A program made the translations under genes and the position numbers. Below are positions 1 to 5,149 of a DNA stretch of 5,149 nt, one piece after another (position 1 is the stretch's first letter; each line of letters begins with the position of its first letter). The notes under the pieces are model-generated. The model was not told the origin of the DNA. It saw nothing but the letters and a program-made list of their open reading frames with translations, and searched no databases. The DNA is taken from assembly GCF_000966975.1 (NCBI RefSeq), contig NZ_JZWV01000905.1, forward strand, positions 1-5,149. Reading direction: 5' to 3'. Source of the stretch: Streptomyces katrae (GTDB lineage Bacteria > Actinomycetota > Actinomycetes > Streptomycetales > Streptomycetaceae).

Positions 1-84
1 GCGGCGCAGCAGCAGCGGCGGCCGGCCGCAGCGATCAAGAACGCCCGCGAGTTGGCCCTACTCCCCTATGGCAGCAGCCGATAG
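1..84 (+). CDS. rpsR: Ribosomal protein bS18, C-terminal end (partial, enters from left edge)
   Basis: Reading from base 1 in the first frame gives 27 residues ending in a TAG stop at 82-84. The tail contains [12 protein letters not shown] followed by a short Gly-Ser-Ser-Arg end. The pattern (V/I)KN(A/S)RE(M/L)ALLPY is the conserved last helix and C-terminus of bS18, the small-subunit protein that binds next to bS6 on the 16S rRNA platform. The visible tail differs slightly from the housekeeping actinobacterial S18 as I remember it (which ends near KNSREMALLPYTSTAR). It could therefore be the second, zinc-independent paralogue that many streptomycetes carry, but the diagnostic N-terminal Cys residues lie outside the window. 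That paralogue assignment is an inference. No terminator with a T-tract is visible directly after the stop. Confidence 0.8.
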   Translation, partial: AAQQQRRPAAAIKNARELALLPYGSSR

Positions 85-178
85 CGAGCCGACACCGTCT
101 CCTGGTCACCGGCGCAACCGTCGTGGTGGCCACCCGCTGAACCAGGCAACCGATCTCGCGCGCCAAGGGAACAATCCC

Positions 179-621
179 GCCCTCAGCGGTGCCCCGACCA
201 CCGCGGGCACCTACAGCGTGACGGTCACCGCCAAGGACACCACCAACGCCACCGGCAGCGGCGAGGCCGCGCACTCCGGCTCCTGGAAGTCATGGCTCAA
301 CGGCAACGGCTCGACACACACCGACTCGCTCTCCCAGTCGATGACGATCCCGGCCGGCTGCCACGCCACCCTCAGCTACTACCTGCACATCTCCACCGCG
401 GAGACGACCACCACCACGGCCTACGACAAGCTGACGGCGACGGCCAACTCCAGCACCCTGGTGAGCTACACCAACCTCGACAAGAACACCGGCTACGCGC
501 AGAAGACCTTCGACCTGTCCTCGTTCGCGGGGCAGACGGTGACCATCAAGTTCAACGGCACCGAGGACTCCAGCCCGCAGACGTCATTCGTGATCGACGA
601 CACGCGGTCACCACCAGCTGA
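179..621 (+). pseudogene. 3' remnant of a secreted peptidase-type protein (Ig-like plus C-terminal beta-sandwich domain)
   Basis: The second frame from about 179 reads the end of a putative Ig (He_PIG-type) repeat, with [21 protein letters not shown]. It then reads a beta-rich domain containing [37 protein letters not shown] and TSFVIDDT. This module pair is familiar to me from the C-termini of extracellular Streptomyces proteases. Three signs show it is broken. First, there is no catalytic domain, signal peptide or start: bS18 ends only about 95 bases upstream. Second, the Ig segment jumps near 255-262 straight into the middle of the terminal domain ([12 protein letters not shown]), so a linker of several tens of residues seems deleted. 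Third, at about 602-604 one base appears missing (ACGCGG where ACCGCGG would keep the frame). Restoring it gives the normal ending DDTAVTTS and a TGA at 619-621. Without it the frame runs on to 2230 through unrelated genes, which is an artefact. The specific peptidase family cannot be told. Confidence 0.75.
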
Positions 622-646
622 CCCGCAGAGACCGCCGAGGACATCG

Positions 647-661
647 GCCGCTGGAAGCGGC
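647..661. other. Small hairpin between convergent genes
   Basis: GCCGCT (647-652), loop GGA, AGCGGC (656-661) form a perfect six-pair stem. It lies between the stop of the secreted-protein remnant (621) and the stop of the LysR gene (667). It has no T-tract on either strand, so a role as a terminator is only suggested by its position. Confidence 0.3.
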
Positions 662-666
662 GCCTA

Positions 667-1551
667 CTACGCGAGGGCGGCGGGCGGGCGGGCGGCGAAC
701 GCTTCGGTGAGGGCCTGCGCGAGAGCCTCGGCCCGGGGGTCGGGCGCGGTGGCGCGGTGGGCTGTGACGATGCGGCTCGGTGCGTGGCCGTCGACCGGGA
801 CGAAGGCGATGCCGGGGCGGGCGTGCCGGCGTGCCGCGCCGGCCGGGAGCAGGCCGACCGTGCCCTCCCAGAGGACGGCGTGCAGGCACTCCTCGGTGGA
901 GGACACCACCGGACCCGGGGCGTCGTCCGGGGCGCCGAGCCAGTACGCACGCCACCGTGCGTCCGTACCCGGCGGCAGCCGGAAGCGCGGCCGGCCGGCG
1001 AGCTCGGCGACGTGCAGCCGCGGGCGGCCCGCCAGCGGGTCCTCCGCCGGCAGGACGGCCACGAGCGGCTCCTCGCCGAGCAGGCGGACCGTCAGGCCGG
1101 AGGTGTCGAAGGGCAGGCGGGTCAGTGCCAGGTCCACCCGGCCCTCGCGCAGGCCCGCGCTCGGATCGGTGATCGGCGCCTCGCGCAGCCGCACCCGCAA
1201 CCCCGGCCGCTCCCGCCGCAGCGCGGCCAGCGCCGCCGCGCCGACGTCCAGCCCGGCGCCCGTGACCGTTCCGAGGACCAGGACCCGCTCGGACTCGGCG
1301 CCCCGGACCCGTTCACGGGCGCGCTCGGCGCGCTCCAGCAGGTCCCGCGCCTCCGCGAGCAGCACCTCTCCGGCCGCGGTGAGGCGGGCGCCGGTCGGGA
1401 TCCGCTCGAACAGTCGGCACCCGAGGTCGGCCTCCAGCTCCCGGATCCGGCGGCTCAGCGGCGGCTGTGCCAGATGCAGGCGTGCCGCGGCCCGGCCGAA
1501 GTGGCCCTCCTCGGCCACGGCGACGAAGCAGCGCAGTGCCCGCAAGTCCAT
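667..1551 (-). CDS. LysR-family transcriptional regulator
   Basis: This is a 294-residue protein, the usual length for the family. Residues 1-60 form the winged helix-turn-helix: it opens [20 protein letters not shown], continues [20 protein letters not shown] around 21-40, and the wing includes [17 protein letters not shown] linker helix rich in Glu/Arg/Ala spans about 62-88. From about 89 onward comes the periplasmic-binding-like effector domain ([11 protein letters not shown], then [15 protein letters not shown]). LysR proteins normally bind upstream of a divergent target gene and change DNA bending when a small effector binds. Here the divergent neighbour 119 bases away encodes an AhpD-like protein, the likely target. 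The ATG at 1551 was chosen because the conserved N-terminus begins there. The frame stays open to 1653, but the extra 34 residues match nothing in the family. Upstream of the ATG there is no clear Shine-Dalgarno sequence, only GGCCGG. The effector is unknown. The C-terminus is rich in Ala/Pro and is encoded by short GGGC repeats. Confidence 0.92.
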   Translation of the reverse strand: MDLRALRCFVAVAEEGHFGRAAARLHLAQPPLSRRIRELEADLGCRLFERIPTGARLTAAGEVLLAEARDLLERAERARERVRGAESERVLVLGTVTGAGLDVGAAALAALRRERPGLRVRLREAPITDPSAGLREGRVDLALTRLPFDTSGLTVRLLGEEPLVAVLPAEDPLAGRPRLHVAELAGRPRFRLPPGTDARWRAYWLGAPDDAPGPVVSSTEECLHAVLWEGTVGLLPAGAARRHARPGIAFVPVDGHAPSRIVTAHRATAPDPRAEALAQALTEAFAARPPAALA

Positions 1552-1618
1552 GACCGGCCACGATACCGAATTCGAACACGTCCCTGCGAAACCGGTCTTG
1601 GACGCGGCCGCCCCTGCC

Positions 1619-1651
1619 GCGGTGGGGTGGAACCACCAACGGAACCACCGC
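1619..1651. promoter_or_regulatory. Nested inverted repeats in the LysR/AhpD-like divergent gap; candidate operator
   Basis: Outer arms GCGGTGG (1619-1625) and CCACCGC (1645-1651) flank inner arms GGTGG (1626-1630) and CCACC (1633-1637). The nine-base unit GGAACCACC also occurs twice as a direct repeat, at 1629-1637 and 1641-1649, so the centres are about one helical turn (12 bases) apart. The block ends 20 bases before the GTG start of the AhpD-like gene. LysR regulators bind dyad-symmetric sites in such divergent gaps, so an operator is plausible. Its closeness to the start codon suggests a negative effect on that gene or autoregulation. Binding is inferred from symmetry only. Confidence 0.4.
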
Positions 1652-1670
1652 ACCGCTCAAGGAGCCCGCC

Positions 1671-2000
1671 GTGTACACAGACCCCGACGACCTCAAGCGC
1701 GCTCGTTCGGTCGGCGCCAATGCCCCGGCGGAGTTCGCGGCATGGCGCGCCTTCCAGGAGGCCGTCGACCGGGAGGACGGCGCGGTCCCGCGCCGCTACC
1801 GCGAGCTGATCTCCGTGGCGGTGGCGCTGGTGACCCAGTGCGCGTACTGCCTCGACGTGCACACCGCCGCCGCTCGCCGGCACGGCGTCACCGCCGAGGA
1901 ACTGGCCGAGACCGCCTTCGTCACCGCCGCGGTCCGCGCGGGCGGAACCCTGGCCCACGCACTGATGGCCGACCGCCTGTACGAGGGACACGGTCACTAG
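1671..2000 (+). CDS. AhpD-like / carboxymuconolactone decarboxylase-family protein
   Basis: This is a 109-residue protein starting at GTG 1671, preceded by AAGGAG (1659-1664) at a six-base spacing, a strong ribosome site that fixes the start. The core carries the AhpD-type motif E-x11-C-x2-C-x3-H: Glu45, Cys57, Cys60 and His64 ([20 protein letters not shown]). It is followed by the usual [20 protein letters not shown] helix. In AhpD-like proteins the Cys pair and His make a thiol relay that reduces peroxides or passes electrons to a peroxiredoxin. With the redox Cys pair intact, an alkylhydroperoxidase-like role is more likely than lactone decarboxylation. The domain fills almost the whole protein, as in small single-domain CMD members. 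It is divergent from the LysR regulator, which probably controls it. No peroxiredoxin gene lies in the window, so the partner is unknown. It is a single-gene unit closed by the terminator at 2042-2077. Confidence 0.9.
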   Translation: MYTDPDDLKRARSVGANAPAEFAAWRAFQEAVDREDGAVPRRYRELISVAVALVTQCAYCLDVHTAAARRHGVTAEELAETAFVTAAVRAGGTLAHALMADRLYEGHGH

Positions 2001-2017
2001 CCGCAGCCTTGTCGTGG

Positions 2018-2036
2018 TGCCCGGGGCAGCCGGGCA
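2018..2036 (+). other. Perfect hairpin just after the AhpD-like gene
   Basis: TGCCCGG (2018-2024), loop GGCAG, CCGGGCA (2030-2036) form a seven-pair stem starting 18 bases after the stop codon. It has no T-tract. It may act with the following terminator or stabilise the transcript 3' end. Confidence 0.45.
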
Positions 2037-2041
2037 TGGAT

Positions 2042-2077
2042 CGGGGTCCGGACCGCATGCGCTCCGGGCCCCGTTTT
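2042..2077 (+). terminator. Intrinsic terminator of the AhpD-like gene
   Basis: The left arm CGGGGTCCGGA (2042-2052) pairs with TCCGGGCCCCG (2063-2073) over 11 pairs with one G-T wobble and a ten-base loop. It is followed at once by TTTT (2074-2077). This is a textbook rho-independent shape for the plus strand. The stop of the convergent minus-strand gene lies at 2077-2079, so the hairpin also separates the two transcription units. Confidence 0.8.
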
Positions 2078-2572
2078 CACACCTGCCGGCCGTTCAGCCG
2101 CGCAAGAGCCAGGACAGCACCGCGACCATGGACGGAGCCGGCCGGGCGGATCCCCGCTCCGCGGCGAAGGCCCTCCGCGGCAGCCTCGGAAGCCTCGGTC
2201 CAGGCGCGCAGGACTTCGAGGGGACGCTGATGCCTGCAGTCGACCTCGTTGCCCGAATGGTCGTAGACGGTCGCCTCGTAGCCGGTGTCCACCCACACGC
2301 TGGCGCCTTGGCCGTGGGAGACGACATCGAATGGCTCTTCGTCGGGGTCAGTGTCCTTGGGGGTATCCGTGACGATCGTGAATCCCCGACCAGCTCGATC
2401 AACTCCCGTCGCTGATCACTCGGCAGAGTGCTGAGCACGTGGGACACGCCCTCCATGACTTGACCGCGTCGTCCCGATCCATCTGCTCCTCTTCGCTGCC
2501 GTCGTTGAACCACAGGACATCGACAACGGCGTCGGCCAAGGCACGAGCCAGGGATGGGTACGAGGACGTCAC
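2077..2572 (-). pseudogene. Unrecognised protein gene with two apparent one-base deletions
   Basis: Three minus-strand frames join into one protein-like sequence of about 165 residues. The first begins at GTG 2572, five bases after AGGAG (2578-2582), and reads SSYPSLARALADAVVDVL then NDGSEEEQMDRDDAVK. Near 2455-2462 the sense jumps to a second frame, MEGVSHVLSTLPSDQ then RRELIELVG. Near 2384-2388 it jumps to a third, FTIVTDTPKDTDPDEEPFDV then VWVDTGYEATVYDHSGNEVD, ending at TGA 2077-2079. Both jumps equal the loss of one base. The second lies in a G run (CCCC on plus at 2384-2387), and adding one G would give LVGGFTIVTD. The product would be small, acidic in its first two thirds and soluble, with no signal peptide or membrane helix. 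I do not recognise the family. The last 40 residues are less certain, because an alternative frame ending at 2094 is also GC-biased. It is divergent from the Nudix gene, with no evidence of shared function. It is either a decaying gene or an intact gene with sequencing indels. Confidence 0.6.
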
Positions 2573-2639
2573 GAAGGCTCCTAGAAGGTCAACGGCACAG
2601 TCCGGCCATCCCACCCACGCGCCGCTGACATCACGTGCC

Positions 2640-2649
2640 GTGAGCTCAC
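2640..2649. promoter_or_regulatory. Perfect ten-base palindrome in the divergent gap before the Nudix gene
   Basis: GTGAGCTCAC is fully self-complementary. It lies between the start of the broken minus-strand gene (2572) and the Nudix start (2709), a position where a dimeric regulator could act on both. No matching regulator is in the window and no clear -35/-10 pair was found, so this is only a candidate site. Confidence 0.25.
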
Positions 2650-2708
2650 TACAAGAAGCGCCTCGCCGAGAAACAGCGTTGTCAGTGGGTGCTGCCAGGG
2701 TGTGCTTC

Positions 2709-3209
2709 GTGGATGAACTGGTGGAGCGCGTCGACTGTCAAGATCGTGTCCTGGGTGTGGTCACCCGTGCGCAGGCCGTCCGGGAGGGCTGGCTGCATCG
2801 AATCGCCTCGACGGTGTGTCGTGATGAGCGTGGTCGGATCCTCGTCCATCGGCGGTCGGAGCAGCTGTCGCGCTTCCCCGGGCTCTATGAGGTCATGGTC
2901 GGTGGCGCCGTGGGTGTCGGCGAATCCTATGAACAGGCTGCCGGGCGTGAGCTGGCCGAAGAGCTGGGCATCCGTGACCTGCCGCGCTTGCTGTTCACGT
3001 TCATCAACCGCAGCGGCCTGAGCCCTCACTGGCTCGGCGTGCATGAAGCTGTGGTTCCGGACGCTGTGACCCGCGATCCCCAGGAGGTCGCCTGGTGTGG
3101 CTGGCTGACCGAGTCGGAGCTTCACTCGGCTCTGTTGGAGTGGCGCTTCACTCCCGACAGCCACGAGGCCTTCAGCCGGTATCTCGTGTTCCGGGCCTCG
3201 CGGTCCTGA
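2709..3209 (+). CDS. Nudix hydrolase
   Basis: This is a 166-residue protein. The Nudix box G-x5-E-x7-R-E-L-x-E-E-L-G-I is complete at residues 66-88 (GAVGVGESYEQAAGRELAEE and onward), with metal-binding Glu81, Glu84 and Glu85 all present. Around it are features of the actinobacterial subgroup resembling isopentenyl-diphosphate isomerase/YfcD Nudix proteins: an opening DELVERVDCQDRVLGVVTR, then GWLHRIASTVCRD, RFPGLYEV, and later FTFINRSGLSPHWLGVHEA. Nudix enzymes hydrolyse a nucleoside or other diphosphate linked to a variable moiety using Mg2+. The substrate cannot be named from sequence. GTG 2709 was chosen because homologues I recall begin with (M)DE(L/I)VERVD. AGGG at 2697-2700 sits eight bases before it. 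The frame is open back to 2439, but the added 90 residues are Ser/Arg-rich and antisense to the neighbouring gene. It is a likely single-gene, cytoplasmic unit. Confidence 0.9.
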   Translation: MDELVERVDCQDRVLGVVTRAQAVREGWLHRIASTVCRDERGRILVHRRSEQLSRFPGLYEVMVGGAVGVGESYEQAAGRELAEELGIRDLPRLLFTFINRSGLSPHWLGVHEAVVPDAVTRDPQEVAWCGWLTESELHSALLEWRFTPDSHEAFSRYLVFRASRS

Positions 3210-3404
3210 CCATGGATCCCCTCAGCCCAGGGACTGTTGTTCGGCTCGGGCGCGAGTGGTCGCGAGGTGTGGTGTGAGGTCTAGGGACTCCTGTGACAAT
3301 TTCGGCTCACCAGAGCCTGGACGGGCTCAGGAGTTACTGGACATCGCCAGCCCATCGAGGTTAGGAAATGGTCAGCCGAGCCGGTGGGAATTGTGGCGGA
3401 CAAG
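3210..3404. other. Gene-free stretch after the Nudix gene, with a distant inverted repeat
   Basis: No convincing coding sequence, RNA gene or terminator is visible here. The stretch is less GC-rich than its surroundings in places (for example GTGACAATTTCGG near 3292-3304). It contains an 11-base inverted repeat with one mismatch: TCGGCTCACCA (3302-3312) and TGGTCAGCCGA (3369-3379). Since it borders two gene fragments at a rearrangement point, it may be residual end DNA of a lost mobile element, but no known terminal repeat was recognised. Confidence 0.35.
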
Positions 3405-3481
3405 CTCAGGGCGTGCCTGGATCTCCGACGTTCGTGTCGACGTTCCATCGTCGGGGCAGGTCGGCGTCGCAGAAGACGCAG
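3405..3481 (-). repeat. Inverted partial copy of the 3' end of the zinc-ribbon gene (left arm)
   Basis: Reverse-complemented, this 77-base stretch matches 4096-4172 with four mismatches and no gaps. On the minus strand it encodes CVFCDADLPRRWNVDTNVGD followed by PGTP and a TGA (3406-3408), the same C-terminus as the intact gene except Arg to Gly at one position. Similarity starts abruptly one base before the first Cys codon and stops right after the stop codon. Nothing upstream on the minus strand resembles the rest of that gene, so this is a gene scrap and not a full paralogue. Confidence 0.9.
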
Positions 3482-3483
3482 TC

Positions 3484-3597
3484 GAGGACGCCCACTTCCG
3501 CGTCACCTACGAAGGCGCCGAGATCTCCCTTCACGCCCGCCAGAACCAGCACCCGGTGACCCGCTGGAAGGTCGAGATCAACGCGCCGAAACTCTGA
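3484..3597 (+). pseudogene. 3' fragment of an unidentified coding sequence
   Basis: After the inverted repeat arm, the plus strand reads HFRVTYEGAEISLHAR then QNQHPVTRWKVEINAPKL, ending at TGA 3595-3597. Nearly every codon ends in G or C, so this was real coding DNA. Its frame continues upstream only through the antisense of the repeat arm, so the 5' part is missing. A short beta-rich end of the type R-V-T-(Y/F)-x-G-x-E-(I/L), followed by a basic V-T-R-(W/F)-K run, reminds me of C-terminal tails of some DDE-type (IS481-like) transposases. That is a weak resemblance I cannot test here, and another protein is equally possible. Confidence 0.4.
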
Positions 3598-3631
3598 GCA
3601 CGTCAACACGACGTGCTCTACGTTGAGCGAC

Positions 3632-4171
3632 ATGAGCGCGCCGAGTCGGGCCTACCGCTATGTCGGGCCACACCACGTGATCGCCGCCGTCCAGACAGCG
3701 AACAGCGGTGCCCCGATCCGCACGCCTGCCGACTTCGCAGACTGGGCAGCAGCCCAGAGCGCCGGGGAACTGAAGGAGCCCCTCACCTTCGTCATCGGCA
3801 CGGACGGCGCCCTGCTACTGGCACCACGCCGCAGCGAACATGCCGCCTGCGCGGGCGGCGGCCTGGTGCTGAGCGCCGGCGAAGTCAGCTTCGCGTCGGA
3901 GGCCGGACGCTGGATAGTGACCGAGGTCAGCAATCAGTCGACCGGCTACTGCCCGGACGTCGCATCGTGGCCAGCCGTGGCACAGGCCCTGGATCAAGCC
4001 GCCCTCGACCACCCGGACTACTTCACACACCCGGTGCTATTCCGCCGGTGCCCAGGCTGCCACCGGCACAACATCGTTCGAGAGGGCCACTTCGTCTGCG
4101 TCTTCTGCGACGCAGACCTGCCCCGACGGTGGAACGTCGACACGAACGTCAGAGACCCAGGCACGCCCTGA
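3632..4171 (+). CDS. Unrecognised protein with C-terminal zinc-ribbon-like Cys motif
   Basis: This is an intact 179-residue protein. Start ATG 3632 was preferred over TTG 3623 in the same frame. The ribosome site is weak (GAG at 3625-3627). The N-terminal part (about 1-100) looks globular, with ADFADWAAA, EPLTFVIGTDGALLLAPRRS and VLSAGEVSFASEAGRWIVTE. The middle carries VSNQSTGYCPDVASWPAVAQ. The C-terminal part has CPGC (140-143) and CVFC (156-159), 12 residues apart. This is a four-Cys pattern fitting one structural zinc, in RCPGCHRHNIVREGHFVCVF. Two other Cys are at 73 and 107. No signal peptide or membrane segment is visible, so it is probably cytoplasmic. I have the impression that it belongs to a family of conserved actinobacterial hypothetical proteins, but I know no function for it. 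Its 3' end is partly duplicated in inverted orientation at 3405-3481. It is flanked by a gene scrap upstream and a broken convergent gene downstream, so it may have moved here. Confidence 0.8.
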   Translation: MSAPSRAYRYVGPHHVIAAVQTANSGAPIRTPADFADWAAAQSAGELKEPLTFVIGTDGALLLAPRRSEHAACAGGGLVLSAGEVSFASEAGRWIVTEVSNQSTGYCPDVASWPAVAQALDQAALDHPDYFTHPVLFRRCPGCHRHNIVREGHFVCVFCDADLPRRWNVDTNVRDPGTP

Positions 4172-4172
4172 G
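4096..4172 (+). repeat. Right arm of the 77-base inverted repeat (3' end of the zinc-ribbon gene)
   Basis: This is the counterpart of 3405-3481 on the opposite strand, with 73 of 77 bases identical. The arms enclose 614 bases that contain the gene scrap and most of the zinc-ribbon gene. Similarity ends one base after the stop codon: the next bases are CCCGTC here and CTTGTC in the other copy. Confidence 0.9.
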
Positions 4173-4270
4173 CCCGTCAAGGACCACCACCTTCTCCGTT
4201 CAGGGCCAGACCGCCGTGCGCAAGTACATGCGCGTCTGACCAGCCGCACCCCGCGCCCGGCCGTTCCCGT

Positions 4271-5149
4271 CTACGCTGAGCGGCCGGCCGGTGCCGCTTC
4301 TGGCACCCCGACATGACCGCCGCCGACAACGACCAGACGTCCTCCGGCCGCTGCACCAGCTGACCGAGGGATCCGTTCGTCCTCGGCGGCCGTGAGGCTC
4401 AGGAAGCGGTCGGCGTCATCGGGTTGTGCGAGACGACCGAGTTCCAGCCAGGATCCGTCCGCGAAGCACAGTCGGGAGGTCGCGAAGCCGCTTGGCTGAC
4501 CGGCCTCGGCTTCGACACGCGCCTCATGTGCCGGGAACTCGGCGGTCGGCTCGAAGTCGGCGGCCTTGGTCGGGAACAGCCGCCGACCCGGTGAAGCCGC
4601 CACGCAGACCGATCGCGGGTGACCATCACCAGGCGCTTCGGGTTGGGAGAGTGGCCATACCAGCGCAGTAGGAGCTGACCTGCCGCCAGGTTCCAGTCAC
4701 CATCGAAGACTTGACGTGCTCCCGGGTCCGGCGGCCCCGGAGGTCTCCCGATGCGAGGTTTCTCCGTGTGGCTTACGGCGCTCGGGTCGTCCTTCGATCT
4801 TCCTGCTCAACTGGTCGAGCAGGAACATGGGGATGAAGACGAAGAAGAACACGACGACACCGACATAGAACAGCCAGTGGCGCCCGGGCGAGAGCCTTCC
4901 CTTATCCGCCGCCCTGTGGATCGCCTTGGGCGGTTTGCGGACGGCTCCGGGTATCTCGCACCAGACCAGGGAAACCGGGTCCTCCCCAAGGATCTTCTTC
5001 GCCCGCCGGCGTAGGTGGTGCGCATGCGGGCAGGCCCGCCAGCGCGTCCCGCCGCTGTCAGGCAGGGCATCGCGAGACGGCTTGGAGGGGTGGTGTTCGG
5101 AGCGCCGTGCCTGCTGTCCGGCCCGGCGCGGGGTTCTCCTCCGGCTCCA
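4271..5149 (-). pseudogene. Membrane-anchored protein of unknown function, frame-disrupted, enters from right edge
   Basis: One minus-strand frame is open from the window edge to a stop at 4697-4699 (150 residues). Its convincing part begins near 5030 with HAHHLRRRAKKILGEDPVSL, then AVRKPPKAIHRAADKGRLSP. It contains one strong transmembrane helix (about 4817-4876, WLFYVGVVVFFFVFIPMFLL) followed by a basic tail DQLSRKIEGRPERRK. Sense then passes to a second frame somewhere in 4700-4806, probably near 4713-4731: VFDGDWNLAAGQLLLRWYGH, then SPNPKRLVMVTRDRSAWRLH. Near 4577-4590 it returns to the first frame: LFPTKAADFEPTAEFPAHEA, then RLCFADGSWLELGRLAQPDD, ending at 4271-4273. The two shifts compensate (one extra or two missing bases, then one missing base). 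The protein would have a basic N-terminal region, one membrane helix and a C-terminal domain of about 110 residues. I recognise no family. No start was found inside the window. It is convergent with the zinc-ribbon gene, with 99 bases between. Confidence 0.6.

Noticed and set aside
125..134. GGTGGCCACC palindrome after bS18
   Set aside because: It has no loop to form a hairpin, no T-tract and no repeat elsewhere in the window. It is expected by chance in GC-rich DNA.
674..695. Short GGGC tandem repeats
   Set aside because: They lie inside the 3' end of the LysR gene and encode its Ala/Pro/Arg tail. They are ordinary for high-GC coding DNA.
757..1809. A 350-residue plus-strand open frame
   Set aside because: It is antisense to the well-supported LysR gene, has a Gln/Arg-rich composition and contains no recognisable domain.
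68..2230. A 720-residue open frame on the plus strand
   Set aside because: Only about 179-603 has protein sense. The rest starts inside bS18 and, after the lost base at 603, runs antisense through the LysR gene and out of frame through the AhpD-like gene. The long Arg/Ser/Ala-rich stretch is typical of shadow frames in high-GC DNA.
2679..2707. TTGTCA as a -35 box before the Nudix gene
   Set aside because: No acceptable -10 hexamer lies 16-19 bases downstream, and the position would overlap the chosen ribosome site.
3613..4239. A plus-strand frame overlapping the zinc-ribbon gene, ending FSVQGQTAVRKYMRV
   Set aside because: Most of it is an Arg-rich shadow of 3632-4171. The last 18 residues look slightly protein-like but are too short to support a gene fragment.
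4280..4299. GCGGC...GCCGC hairpin followed by TT between convergent genes
   Set aside because: The stem is only five pairs with a GC-rich self-complementary loop and just two T residues. It also overlaps the end of the minus-strand reading frame, so it is not a convincing terminator.
4751..5014. Acidic plus-strand frame rich in Glu/Asp (87 residues)
   Set aside because: It is exactly antisense to the Phe/Val-rich transmembrane helix and Arg-rich flanks of the minus-strand membrane protein, which explains its composition.

Overview
The window is high-GC DNA with coding regions that strongly favour G or C at the third codon position. It also has GTG starts and protein types typical of Streptomyces-like Actinobacteria, so a Streptomyces or close relative is the best guess. 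The window looks like ordinary accessory chromosome. Intact small enzyme and regulator genes lie among truncated, frame-shifted and partly duplicated genes.

Layout, left to right. Bases 1-84 are the 3' end of a ribosomal protein bS18 gene. About 95 bases later comes the 3' remnant of a secreted, peptidase-type protein (about 179-621). It has lost its 5' part, seems to have an internal deletion, and has a one-base slip just before its original stop codon. Facing it is a complete LysR-family regulator (667-1551, minus). This is divergent from a small AhpD-like/carboxymuconolactone decarboxylase-fold protein (1671-2000, plus). The 119-base gap between them holds nested inverted repeats that could be the regulator's operator. 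A strong intrinsic terminator (2042-2077) closes the AhpD-like gene. It abuts the end of a convergent unrecognised gene (about 2077-2572, minus) whose reading frame is broken twice. Divergent from that gene is an intact Nudix hydrolase (2709-3209, plus).

From 3210 to 3600 the DNA is a patchwork. It holds a gene-free stretch, an inverted 77-base copy of the 3' end of the next gene, and a 3' scrap of another coding sequence. That next gene (3632-4171, plus) is intact and encodes an unrecognised 179-residue protein with a C-terminal zinc-ribbon-like Cys pattern. From about 4271 to the right edge, on the minus strand, lies a membrane-anchored protein of unknown function. It runs off the window, and its frame is interrupted twice with compensating shifts.

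How the genes work together: the only clear functional pairing is LysR with the AhpD-like protein, probably a redox-responsive regulator and its target. The Nudix and zinc-ribbon genes look like independent single-gene units. At least five frame slips in three loci are the most striking property of the window. They mean either local gene decay next to rearrangement points or residual indel errors in the assembly. I found no CRISPR array, tRNA, rRNA, complete insertion sequence or convincing new multi-gene system.
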